Shown here: in pieces, positions 1 through 6,238 of the stretch | How positions within the stretch are numbered: the stretch's first letter is position 1 | Layout: every line of letters starts with the position of its first letter | DNA from: Pseudomonas sp. GM21 | GTDB taxonomy: Bacteria; Pseudomonadota; Gammaproteobacteria; Pseudomonadales; Pseudomonadaceae | Reading direction: 5' to 3' | Length of the DNA stretch: 39,361 bases | Assembly: GCF_000282215.1 (NCBI RefSeq) | Contig: NZ_AKJS01000099.1 | Coordinates: 1 to 39,361, forward strand | Program-made: the position numbers and the translations under genes | Notes under the pieces: model-generated | The model's input: only the letters and a program-made list of their open reading frames with translations | The model's database searches: none | What the model was told of the DNA's origin: nothing

Positions 1-1
1 G

Positions 2-109
2 CCAACCACTCCAGAAGTGCCGACCACGCCCGAGGTGCCAACCACTCCAGAAGTGCCGACCACGCCCGAGATGCCAACCACTCCAGAAGTGCCAACCACA
101 ACCGACTTG
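2..109 (+). repeat. 18/36-bp tandem repeat encoding PTTPEV linker
   Basis: Six in-frame 18-bp units encode PTTPEV-like hexapeptides. Two sequence variants alternate (units starting ccaaccactcc and ccgaccacgcc), so the true period is 36 bp for the first four units; the last unit is degenerate (PTTTDL). The array continues out of the window. Units are multiples of three, so copy-number change would alter linker length without a frameshift. Confidence 0.85.
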
Positions 110-1105
110 CCAAACGCACCTGACGCTCCTCGCACGCCAGTCGTGCCTAACGATATGCCCAAACCGAAACCGCCGGTGCCCAAGGCGCAAACCCTGAGTA
201 AAGGCGCCAACGCCGCCGTGGCCAGTCAAGCCGCCGGTGCCGCGTTGATCAGTGCCCAGATGAACGCCACCACGGCGCATTTCGCTGAGCTGCGTTCCGG
301 TAAGGACAAGGGTGGCGTCTGGACCCGCACCTATGGCGCCAAACAACGCCTGGATACCGGCACCAGCCGTGCTTTCACGCAACAACTCAACGGCCTGGAA
401 ATCGGTGCCGACACCGCCGTGTCCCTCGACGATGGCACGCTTTATGTGGGTGGTTTGATCGGCGAGGGTCGTGGCCGGCAAGATTTCGGCGAGGCCAGCA
501 AAGGCACGATCGACAGCACCACGCTCGGCGGTTATGCCAGCTACCTGGACCGCAGCGGGCTGTATGTCGACGGCGCACTGAAATACAGCTACCTGGACAA
601 CACCATCAACATCACCAGCAACATGGGTGACAAGGTCAAGGCGGACTACAAAAATCACGCGGTGAGCGCAGACGTTCAACTCGGCAAACACATCGAACTG
701 GGCCAGGGTTGGTTTACCGAGCCCCAAGTCGGGATGCAAGTCGCGCACATCAGTGGCGGCCACTACACCGCAAGCAACGGCTTGAGCGTCGAGCAGGATT
801 CGATGGTCTCAGTGCAAAGTCGCGTCGGCGGGACATTGGGGCGTGATCTGCAACTGGCAAACGGCGTGGCCGTCAAACCTTATGCCAAGGCTACCTGGGT
901 CACCGAGCATGCGGGTGACAGTCACGTGAAGGTCAGCGGTGCGAAACTCGACAGTCGCTTGCCGGGTTCGCGTGCTGAAATGGCGGGCGGGGTCATGGTG
1001 AAAGCGGCGGACAAACACAACGTGTTCGCTGAAGCGGGCTACACCAAAGGCAACAACATCAAACAGCCTTGGGCGGCGACCATGGGTTATCGCTACAACT
1101 GGTAA
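2..1105 (+). CDS. Autotransporter C-terminal beta-barrel domain (5' partial)
   Basis: The reading frame is open to the left edge of the window, so this is the 3' part of a larger gene; the passenger and signal peptide are not visible. The first ~36 codons encode a Pro/Thr/Glu linker of repeated PTTPEV/M hexapeptides. A helix-like segment rich in Ala follows, then from roughly codon 100 a beta-barrel typical of type V autotransporters (GVWTRTYG near the start, alternating aromatic/hydrophobic strands). It ends in YRYNW, with the terminal aromatic residue expected for BAM-assembled outer-membrane proteins. By family, the barrel sits in the outer membrane and exports or anchors the passenger. 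A hairpin between this gene and the convergent msrA probably ends transcription. The passenger function cannot be told from here. Confidence 0.88.
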   Translation, partial: PTTPEVPTTPEVPTTPEVPTTPEMPTTPEVPTTTDLPNAPDAPRTPVVPNDMPKPKPPVPKAQTLSKGANAAVASQAAGAALISAQMNATTAHFAELRSGKDKGGVWTRTYGAKQRLDTGTSRAFTQQLNGLEIGADTAVSLDDGTLYVGGLIGEGRGRQDFGEASKGTIDSTTLGGYASYLDRSGLYVDGALKYSYLDNTINITSNMGDKVKADYKNHAVSADVQLGKHIELGQGWFTEPQVGMQVAHISGGHYTASNGLSVEQDSMVSVQSRVGGTLGRDLQLANGVAVKPYAKATWVTEHAGDSHVKVSGAKLDSRLPGSRAEMAGGVMVKAADKHNVFAEAGYTKGNNIKQPWAATMGYRYNW

Positions 1106-1119
1106 TTCACCGTAAGGCG

Positions 1120-1152
1120 GTAGCCGCTGGCGAAGATTTCGGCAGCGGCTAC
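1120..1152. terminator. Hairpin between convergent autotransporter and msrA genes (REP-like)
   Basis: Exact 10-bp arms GTAGCCGCTG (1120-1129) and CAGCGGCTAC (1143-1152) flank a 13-nt loop. It lies between two converging genes. There is no clear U-tract on either strand, so it may be a REP-type palindrome acting as a bidirectional stop or 3'-end stabiliser rather than a classical intrinsic terminator. Confidence 0.55.
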
Positions 1153-1160
1153 AGGCAACT

Positions 1161-1670
1161 TCACAGCGCGCGTTTCGGCAGTCTCCAATTCGGCCGAATG
1201 AAGTGACAGGTGTAACCGTTGGGCACTTTTTCGAGGTAGTCCTGATGTTCCGGCTCTGCCTGCCAGAACGGGCCGGCGGGGACGATTTCCGTCACCACCT
1301 TGCCAGGCCACAGACCGGACGCATCGACATCCGCCGCCGTGTCCTCGGCTACATCGCGCTGTTCTTCGTTGAGATAGAAGATCGCCGAACGGTAGCTGGC
1401 GCCAATGTCGTTGCCCTGACGATTGGCGGTCGAAGGGTCGTGAATCTGGAAGTAGAACTCCAGGATCTGGCGATAACTGATCACCGCCGGATTGAATTCA
1501 ATCTCGATGGCTTCCGCATGGGAGCCATGGTTGCGGTAGGTGGCGTTGGGCACATCACCGCCCGAGTAACCGACCCGGGTAGACAGCACGCCGGGGATTC
1601 GTCTGATCAAATCCTGCATGCCCCAGAAGCAGCCACCGGCCAGGATCGCGGTTTCGGTTTGCGTGGTCAT
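1161..1670 (-). CDS. msrA: Peptide methionine-S-sulfoxide reductase MsrA
   Basis: This 169-residue protein is recognisable as MsrA, which reduces the S-diastereomer of methionine sulfoxide in oxidised proteins using thioredoxin. The catalytic motif GGCFWG is at the N terminus with active Cys14. RVGYSGG, the EIEFNP strand and PEHQDYL follow at the usual spacing, and a further Cys lies near the C terminus (GYTCHF). I chose the ATG at 1670 because GAGGAG lies eight bases upstream; a GTG at 1679 in the same frame would overlap the ohrR stop. The gene sits directly downstream of ohrR with only a few bases between them, so both are probably co-transcribed and peroxide-responsive. This fits a repair role alongside Ohr. 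Confidence 0.95.
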   Translation of the reverse strand: MTTQTETAILAGGCFWGMQDLIRRIPGVLSTRVGYSGGDVPNATYRNHGSHAEAIEIEFNPAVISYRQILEFYFQIHDPSTANRQGNDIGASYRSAIFYLNEEQRDVAEDTAADVDASGLWPGKVVTEIVPAGPFWQAEPEHQDYLEKVPNGYTCHFIRPNWRLPKRAL

Positions 1671-1675
1671 AGCGT

Positions 1676-2137
1676 TCACTCCTCAGTATTCATTGATTTG
1701 ATCAGGTTGTTACGCAGCTTCACGATTGCTTTCTGCATCTGCGTGAACTCGTCCTCGGTCAGGCCCGTCGCGCCGGCAAGGCCCGTTTCCGGGCGGCCTT
1801 CGCGCAAGGCTTTGCCTTCTTTGGTCAGGTTGATCCGCACCTGACGTTCGTCCGCGGGGTCGCGCTGGCGTTGCAGGTAGCCCATCGCTTCGAGCTTTTT
1901 CAGGATTGGCGTAAGTGTGTTCGACTCCAGAAACAGCTTTTCACCCAGGCTGCCGACGGTCTGGTCATCTTCCTCCCACAACGCCACGATGGTGATGTAT
2001 TGCGTGTAGGTCAGGCCGAGTTTTTCGAGGATCGGCTTGTACGCCTTGCCGAAGGCGAGGTTGGTGGAATAGACCGCAAAACACAGAAAGTCAGAGAGCT
2101 TGGGGCTCGCGGGTGCCGCTGGGTTGTCGGGTTTCAT
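1676..2137 (-). CDS. ohrR: MarR/OhrR-type organic-peroxide-sensing repressor
   Basis: A 153-residue MarR-family winged-helix protein. The N-terminal [20 protein letters not shown] segment is characteristic of OhrR and carries the peroxide-sensing Cys (Cys19 from the chosen start). The DNA-binding wing region is at [36 protein letters not shown]. By family it represses ohr until organic hydroperoxide oxidises the Cys. Starts at 2149 and 2137 are both in frame; 2137 has GAGG six bases upstream and is preferred. Two ohr genes lie just upstream, each with its own promoter, and all three promoters share a repeated operator-like motif, which suggests autoregulation and control of both ohr genes. 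Confidence 0.9.
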   Translation of the reverse strand: MKPDNPAAPASPKLSDFLCFAVYSTNLAFGKAYKPILEKLGLTYTQYITIVALWEEDDQTVGSLGEKLFLESNTLTPILKKLEAMGYLQRQRDPADERQVRINLTKEGKALREGRPETGLAGATGLTEDEFTQMQKAIVKLRNNLIKSMNTEE

Positions 2138-2187
2138 CGGTGGCCTCATTCGTCAAAGACTGCTGTCGTGCAAGGCTGAAATATACC

Positions 2188-2215
2188 TCGTGTGCGATGG
2201 TGTCGTAAGAGCGAT
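2188..2215. promoter_or_regulatory. Candidate OhrR operator upstream of ohrR-msrA
   Basis: TCGTGTGCGAT at 2188-2198 and a weaker TCGTAAGAGCGAT at 2203-2215 start 15 bp apart. The first is almost identical to elements at the same spacing before both ohr genes (2766/2781 and 3333/3348). Position and repetition support a common OhrR site; binding is inferred. Confidence 0.6.
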
Positions 2216-2280
2216 AAGCTCCAGTTGATCAGCGGCAGATGGCGGGTTCGGCGCACAACTCGAACCCGCCGGGCCGGACA

Positions 2281-2733
2281 TCACGCTGTGAGCACGTTCA
2301 AGTCCACGTCGATGTTGCCCCGCGTTGCTTTCGAGTACGGGCAGATTTGATCTGCGGTGTGGGCCAGTGTCCTGGCGATGGCGTCCGTCAGGCCGGGCAC
2401 GCGCAGGGTCAATCGCGCCTGAAGGAAGTAATCCTGGCCGGTCTGACCGACATCGACTTCAATGTCGACGGACATATCTGCCGGCAGCACCACGTTCATG
2501 TCATTGGCCACCAGCCCGACGGCGGCGGTGTAGCAGGCCGACCAGGCGCCGGCGAACAGTTGCTCGGCAGTCGGGTGTGGCTGGGTCGCGGCGAACACGT
2601 GCGCAGGCGTGGCGTTGCCAGGCGACGAGAGCGCGATATCGAGGCTGCCGTTATGGCCGCGCGAAGTGTGGCCGGTGCTGCTGGCGGTGGTGTGGGTTTT
2701 GCCGGTGGCCAGGACTTTTGCAATCTTGCTCAT
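2281..2733 (-). CDS. ohr: Organic hydroperoxide resistance protein Ohr (copy 1)
   Basis: A 150-residue Ohr/OsmC-superfamily thiol peroxidase that reduces organic and fatty-acid hydroperoxides. The two catalytic cysteines are present at Cys67 in AGAWSACY and Cys131 in ICPYSKATRGN, the diagnostic Ohr (rather than OsmC) context. RGHNGSLD near residue 25 is the usual N-terminal strand. AGGGAA precedes the ATG. It is one of two tandem paralogues of equal length separated by about 100 bp, each with its own leader and operator-like motif, so they are independently transcribed copies. Both keep the catalytic residues. Confidence 0.95.
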   Translation of the reverse strand: MSKIAKVLATGKTHTTASSTGHTSRGHNGSLDIALSSPGNATPAHVFAATQPHPTAEQLFAGAWSACYTAAVGLVANDMNVVLPADMSVDIEVDVGQTGQDYFLQARLTLRVPGLTDAIARTLAHTADQICPYSKATRGNIDVDLNVLTA

Positions 2734-2765
2734 GATGATTCCCTGAGAGTTTGGTGGTTTGTGTT

Positions 2766-2791
2766 TCGCGTGCGCTTACATCGCATGCGAT
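2766..2791. promoter_or_regulatory. Candidate OhrR operator upstream of ohr copy 1
   Basis: TCGCGTGCGCTT begins at 2766 and TCGCATGCGAT at 2781. The second lies in a perfect 12-bp palindrome ATCGCATGCGAT (2780-2791). The 15-bp offset matches the sites before ohr copy 2 and ohrR. Confidence 0.65.
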
Positions 2792-2839
2792 ATATGTGGG
2801 GTTTTTAGAGACCAATATCTGGCTCGGTTACACGGTTCT

Positions 2840-3292
2840 TCAAGCCGTGATGACGTTCAAGGCCACGTCGATGTTGCCGCGTGTCGCTTTCGAGTACGGG
2901 CAGATCTGGTCAGCGTTGTGTGCCAGTTCCGTCGCGACCTCGTGGGACAGGCCGGGTGCACGCAGCGTCAATCGAGCCTGAAGGAAATACGCCTCACCGG
3001 TCTGGCCCAGGTCGACTTCGATATCCACCGCCACATCTTTGGGCAGTTCGACGTTCATTTGCTTGGCGGCGAGGCCGACGGCGGCGATGTAGCAGGCCGA
3101 CCAGGCGCCGGCGAACAATTGCTCGGCTTTAGGGTGTGGCTGGGTGGCTTCGAACACATGCACAGGGGCTGCATTGCCGGGTGACGAGAGCTGGATGTCG
3201 ACGGTTCCGTTATGGCCACGGGACGTGACGCCGGCCGCACTCATTTTGGTGTGGGTTTTGCCGGAGGCCAGGACTTTTTCGATCTTGCTCAT
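2840..3292 (-). CDS. ohr: Organic hydroperoxide resistance protein Ohr (copy 2)
   Basis: A second 150-residue Ohr paralogue with the same catalytic pair (Cys67 in AGAWSACY, Cys131 in ICPYSKATRGN). The frame is open further upstream to 3544, but homology to copy 1 begins exactly at MSKIEKVLASGKTHT, and the upstream part would cross the operator and an RNA-like region, so 3292 is the start. Differences from copy 1 are scattered and conservative, indicating an old duplication with both copies retained. Its own operator-like repeat lies just upstream, so it can be induced separately from copy 1. Confidence 0.94.
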   Translation of the reverse strand: MSKIEKVLASGKTHTKMSAAGVTSRGHNGTVDIQLSSPGNAAPVHVFEATQPHPKAEQLFAGAWSACYIAAVGLAAKQMNVELPKDVAVDIEVDLGQTGEAYFLQARLTLRAPGLSHEVATELAHNADQICPYSKATRGNIDVALNVITA

Positions 3293-3332
3293 GGGATGAA
3301 TCCTCAATGTTGCAGTAAGTTTGATTTCTGTG

Positions 3333-3358
3333 TCGCATGCGTTTGTATCGTGTGCGAT
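3333..3358. promoter_or_regulatory. Candidate OhrR operator upstream of ohr copy 2
   Basis: TCGCATGCGTT starts at 3333 and TCGTGTGCGAT at 3348, 15 bp apart. The second is identical to the 11-mer before ohrR (2188-2198). Regulation by OhrR is inferred from repetition in three promoters. Confidence 0.65.
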
Positions 3359-3435
3359 GGAATAATAATCGCGCAGACCCCGATTGGTGTCAAGGTGTAG
3401 CAGGGCGCCTTCGCGACGAGTGGTCAAAAACGAAA

Positions 3436-3455
3436 AAGCCCGCATAAGCGGGCTT
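3436..3455 (-). terminator. Intrinsic terminator reading leftward
   Basis: Arms AAGCCCGC (3436-3443) and GCGGGCTT (3448-3455) enclose an ATAA loop. Read on the minus strand the hairpin is followed by a run of U. It therefore ends a leftward transcript coming from 3.46-3.7 kb, where there is no convincing protein-coding gene. Confidence 0.7.
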
Positions 3456-3700
3456 CGGATTTCGAGTAGGTGGCCAGTGCTGGTATCTGGCTTACAAGGT
3501 TTATCAGGACTCTGACAGAACAGTGTTATGTACTTCTGCTTCACACGGCGTAAGGGCTGGATCTCAACGCGGAGATCTTTCTAACCGTGTACCCTTCGGG
3601 ACGTGCCCCACGTCTCCTTGCTATCCGTTTGCGCATCAGTCTGCGTCTTCACCTACAACTTCAGAATAGCAAAGCATGCGCGGCGTAAAGCGCGCTTTTT
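3456..3700 (-). ncRNA. Candidate structured RNA locus
   Basis: There is no plausible gene here, but several short inverted repeats: ACACGG (3543-3548) with CCGTGT (3585-3590), enclosing ATCTC (3561-3565) with GAGAT (3572-3576); CCC-TTCG-GGG at 3592-3600; ACGTG-CCC-CACGT at 3601-3613; and TTGCTAT (3618-3624) with ATAGCAA (3666-3672). A leftward terminator ends at 3436. On the plus strand a GCGCG/CGCGC hairpin near 3680-3697 is followed by TTTTT, so orientation is not certain. I could not match it to a named Pseudomonas RNA. Confidence 0.4.
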
Positions 3701-3866
3701 AGACCGATTCCATCCTTGCAAAAGCACCGCAGGACGGAAAAATACTATCGGTACAGCCTGCCCCAAAAGGCAGGCTGTCGCAGGACGCAGAATCAAACCA
3801 GATTGGTTTCAACAAATCTGCTGGTCGTCATTCAAACCTGCACGAGAGTTTATTCAGCAAGCAAAC

Positions 3867-3924
3867 GAAAACCGGGAAAGCGAGTTCTTTTTCATGAAGA
3901 TCAAGAACGTCTTTCCCGGTTTTC
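3867..3924. repeat. Long interrupted hairpin with 14-bp perfect arms
   Basis: GAAAACCGGGAAAG (3867-3880) pairs exactly with CTTTCCCGGTTTTC (3911-3924). Inside it GTTCTT (3884-3889) pairs with AAGAAC (3903-3908). AAGCGCTTTTTT follows at about 3929, which could help end a rightward transcript. This may be an RNA 3' end, or a remnant of a mobile element end. Confidence 0.6.
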
Positions 3925-3969
3925 TGTGAAGCGCTTTTTTATGAGTGAGTCAGGTCTGGCGTCACTTGA

Positions 3970-4299
3970 TTAGTAGAACCGATCAATCACCCGAACTTCG
4001 TTCTGGTTTTGCAACGATGCCCATGCCTGTTTCAGCGTTTGCAGAACATTACCAATGAAGTCCTTGTCGGCTGCGGCTTTCTTGCCGACATAGCCCTGGC
4101 CGCGACGGTACATCTTCAGTCGGGCGAGCAGGTTCTGGTTGTTCTGGTCGAACTCCGCTTCATGAGCGTGAGGCGACAGGCAGTCGATATGAACCTGGCC
4201 CGATTTGCTGATCCACAGAATGTGGCTGTCGAGGCTGTCTTTTTGCGCCGCGAACATACGAGCCAGTTCATCGATGGTTGGTTGATTGTTCAGATTCAT
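3970..4299 (-). CDS. Small conserved hypothetical protein
   Basis: A 109-residue protein starting MNLNNQPTIDELARMFAAQKD and ending NEVRVIDRFY. The ATG at 4299 has AAGGGG eight bases upstream and is preferred to the open frame reaching 4440. The sequence is polar and soluble-looking with no signal peptide or membrane segment. It has a DSHILWISKSGQVHIDCLSPHAHEAEF central part and a basic MYRRGQGYVGKKAAADKDF segment near residue 70. The codon usage looks native. I believe similar proteins occur in other pseudomonads, but I know no function for them. It stands alone, with gene-free DNA on both sides. Confidence 0.75.
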   Translation of the reverse strand: MNLNNQPTIDELARMFAAQKDSLDSHILWISKSGQVHIDCLSPHAHEAEFDQNNQNLLARLKMYRRGQGYVGKKAAADKDFIGNVLQTLKQAWASLQNQNEVRVIDRFY

Positions 4300-4520
4300 A
4301 ATATGCCCCTTGACCATTTGGTGATTTTTCAAAGTTGAGTCGCTAATACAAGTAGCCCATCGGTTAGTTGATCCCTGGCACCGAAACCAGGACGTCAGCG
4401 GTCGGCCGTTGAATTCAACGGGGTCCCGCGTCTGCTGCATGTAGTCGTGTTGAATAACTGCTACGCGTTAGCGTCACAACGAAGAGAAGCAGCGAAAACC
4501 TGGAGGCCACTGCCGATTTT

Positions 4521-4738
4521 TCAGGGTCGGCCACAAGCTTCATGAGGATTGATCGCCAGCGCTTCTCGTCCTTGTACTGGACGTTCGGGCCAGGTCAGCT
4601 TCTTCAATCTGCCTTGTGGGCAGCGTGTATCCGGGAAAAACAGCTCGGCGGTCAGACGAGCTTGCTCAAACATGTTGCGGTACTCCCGATCGGGGAGATG
4701 TCTGCATCATGCAAGGCCAAATCGGAGGCGTCAACCAT
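4521..4738 (-). pseudogene. Possible frameshifted small gene of unknown family
   Basis: The first frame begins at the ATG immediately next to a 9-bp dyad, and the second frame reads protein-like until 4521 (DTRCPQGRLKKLTWPERPVQ). A single frameshift near 4690 would join them into a protein of roughly 70 residues. No homologue is known to me. The case rests on position beside the dyad and protein-like composition only. Confidence 0.3.
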
Positions 4739-4768
4739 TATGTAGTGATTATTTTTAGGCACTACATA
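4739..4768. promoter_or_regulatory. 9-bp dyad, operator-like
   Basis: TATGTAGTG (4739-4747) and CACTACATA (4760-4768) are exact inverted arms separated by 12 A/T-rich bases. It lies just 5' of the possible decayed leftward gene, and 3' of the GNAT gene. A repressor site is plausible; the regulator is unknown. Confidence 0.45.
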
Positions 4769-4817
4769 TTGTCTGACAAAACGGATTGGAATGAAAAAGG
4801 GAGGCCGGACACGCCCG

Positions 4818-5321
4818 TCAGGGCGACGGCTGCGGGCATTGGAGGCGGTAGAAGGTGCAGGGATAACCGTCTACGGGCCGCTGATGCAGGGTGAATTGAT
4901 CGCCTGTGAGATGAGGCATCACTTTGGCCCAGAACCGCCGTGCAGCCGGGTTCGCATCGAGATGAAAAATCTGCCATTGACCGGGGAATTGGCTCAAGAG
5001 GGTGGAAGCGACAAACTTCGCGACTCCTTGGCCACGGAAACGTCGACTGACAAAAAAGTAGCCGATATTGTACTCGGCACCCTCGATGTGGGTGTCGTGA
5101 TCCACGCTCACGAAACCGGCCAGCTCACCGTCCACCCTGATCAGGAACGGCCGGGTCGCGGGGTTGCGCCAGTAATCCGTTTTCGGCTGGATGCTGAAAA
5201 AACCATGCTCACCCAGTTTCAGTGGCAGCCATTCGCTGAAGTCGTACACGTAGAACTGCATCAGGTTTTCGAGGGTGTCGAAGTCGTCGCGCTGTGCGGC
5301 GTGCAGTTCTATCGAAGGCAT
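4818..5321 (-). CDS. GNAT family N-acetyltransferase
   Basis: A 167-residue GNAT-fold protein. The acetyl-CoA-binding motif A is visible as YNIGYFFVSRRFRGQGVAKFVASTLL (Q/RxxGxG/A pattern RGQGVA at about residue 105). The preceding strand is ELAGFVSVDHDTHIEGAEYNIG, and near the C terminus comes the NPAARRFWAKV motif typical of the family. It would transfer an acetyl group to an amine; the substrate cannot be told. MPSIELHAAQRDDF is the natural start (GGAG upstream); a GTG at 5372 would add an atypical tail. It lies 51 bp downstream of the GST gene on the same strand, so co-transcription is likely. Confidence 0.85.
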   Translation of the reverse strand: MPSIELHAAQRDDFDTLENLMQFYVYDFSEWLPLKLGEHGFFSIQPKTDYWRNPATRPFLIRVDGELAGFVSVDHDTHIEGAEYNIGYFFVSRRFRGQGVAKFVASTLLSQFPGQWQIFHLDANPAARRFWAKVMPHLTGDQFTLHQRPVDGYPCTFYRLQCPQPSP

Positions 5322-5372
5322 TTGAGGGCGCTCCAGATCGCGCAGGGCCGTCCATGGCCTTGTCAGGATCAC

Positions 5373-6002
5373 TCAGTGCGGCGCGAAGTCGTACTTCCCG
5401 CCTTTCTTCAATGCGGCGATGTAGGCCGGGCGCGCCTGGAAGCGATCGACCCAGGCCGCTACATGAGGGTAGTTGCCCAGCTTGCCCTGGGCCCTGGCGA
5501 TCTCACCAATGAAGCTCATCTGGATATCGGCGGCACTGAACTCGTCACCGAGCAGGTATTCGGACTGGCTCAGTGCGGTGTCGAGGTAGCCCAGGTAATT
5601 GGCCACTTCCGAATTGATGCGCGGATGCAGCGGTGCACCGGCTTCACCCAGGCGTCCGACATACAGGTTCAACATCAGCGGCAGCATGGCCGAGCCTTCG
5701 GCGAAGTGCAGCCATTGGACGTATTCGTCGTAGGCGGGGGTGGACGGATCGGGTTGCAGGCGACCCTGGCCATGGCGGCGAATCAAGTAGTCGATGATCG
5801 CCGCGGACTCGATCAGCGTCTGCGTTGCGTCTTCAATGACCGGCGATTTTCCCAGCGCATTGATCGCTTTCAGTTCCGGTGGCGCGAGATTGGTTTTCGG
5901 GTCGCGCTGATAACTTCTCAGCTCGTAAGGAATAGCCAGCTCTTCCAGCAACCAGAGTATGCGCTGGGAACGGGAGTTGTTCAGGTGATGCACGATGATC
6001 AT
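5373..6002 (-). CDS. Glutathione S-transferase family protein
   Basis: A 209-residue cytosolic GST. The thioredoxin-like N-terminal domain begins MIIVHHLNNSRSQRILWLLEELAIPYE, with a Ser/Arg-rich first helix start as in bacterial beta/theta-like GSTs. The cis-Pro region is LGKSPVIED and the glutathione-binding SNAIL/TRAIL-like motif is ESAAIIDYL near residue 67. The all-helical C-terminal domain includes YLLGDEFSAADIQMSF, the usual N-capping/hydrophobic staple region. AGGAA precedes the ATG at 6002. It probably conjugates or reduces electrophiles with glutathione; the substrate is unknown. It is followed by the GNAT gene. Confidence 0.88.
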   Translation of the reverse strand: MIIVHHLNNSRSQRILWLLEELAIPYELRSYQRDPKTNLAPPELKAINALGKSPVIEDATQTLIESAAIIDYLIRRHGQGRLQPDPSTPAYDEYVQWLHFAEGSAMLPLMLNLYVGRLGEAGAPLHPRINSEVANYLGYLDTALSQSEYLLGDEFSAADIQMSFIGEIARAQGKLGNYPHVAAWVDRFQARPAYIAALKKGGKYDFAPH

Positions 6003-6071
6003 AAATAAGATTCCTGTAGATACGGTCTTGAGCCTCACCGGGCAATCGCGTTTTGTCAGGCAAATCCCAGA

Positions 6072-6167
6072 CGCAGCCTCGCGTTGCTCGTCAGCTGCTA
6101 CGGGGAGGTTGGTGAGTCAGAGCTGTTGAGGGGATTTGTAGCAGCTGTCGAGTGAAACGAGGCTGCG
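6072..6167. repeat. Inverted pair of REP-like sequences
   Basis: A 30-bp unit at 6138-6167 (GTAGCAGCTGTCGAG...CGAGGCTGCG) has an inverted, nearly identical copy at 6072-6101. Such pairs are typical intergenic REP doublets of Pseudomonas. They fill most of the 236-bp gap between the GST and topB genes. Confidence 0.75.
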
Positions 6168-6238
6168 ATGTCTTTTCAAAAACAGGCGGTCGCCGGGTTT
6201 GAAGAACAATAGACCATCTTGGTTCATTCGAAGTGCCA

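Larger units (their letters stand above)
3293..3969. other. 677-bp stretch without a protein gene
   Basis: Between ohr copy 2 and the next gene I see the OhrR-like operator, a leftward terminator, a region of nested hairpins (3456-3700), a perfect 10-bp-arm hairpin ACAGCCTGCC/GGCAGGCTGT at 3753-3778, and a long hairpin at 3867-3924. The open frames here have no recognisable protein character. Confidence 0.7.
4300..4817. other. 518-bp stretch with a possible decayed small gene
   Basis: No intact gene is evident. On the minus strand, an ATG directly beside the dyad at 4739-4768 opens a frame (MVDASDLALHDADISP) that soon stops. The next frame continues as REYRNMFEQARLTAELFF and runs to a stop at 4521. 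This looks like one small gene broken by a frameshift, but I cannot name its family, so it could also be chance. Confidence 0.45.

Noticed and set aside
2239..2808. 189-codon plus-strand open frame over ohr copy 1
   Set aside because: The minus-strand Ohr protein is certain, and this frame is its complement.
2840..3544. Longer 234-residue version of ohr copy 2
   Set aside because: The extra 84 residues read through the operator and the leftward terminator. Similarity to copy 1 starts at the internal Met at 3292.
3603..3929. 108-codon plus-strand open frame
   Set aside because: It starts in a strongly hairpin-forming stretch, lacks a ribosome site and runs through the long 3867-3924 hairpin. 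RNA-like structure explains the region better.
4791..6008. 405-codon plus-strand open frame
   Set aside because: It runs opposite the GNAT and GST genes, whose motifs are clear. Its translation has no family character and is a shadow of GC-rich codon bias.
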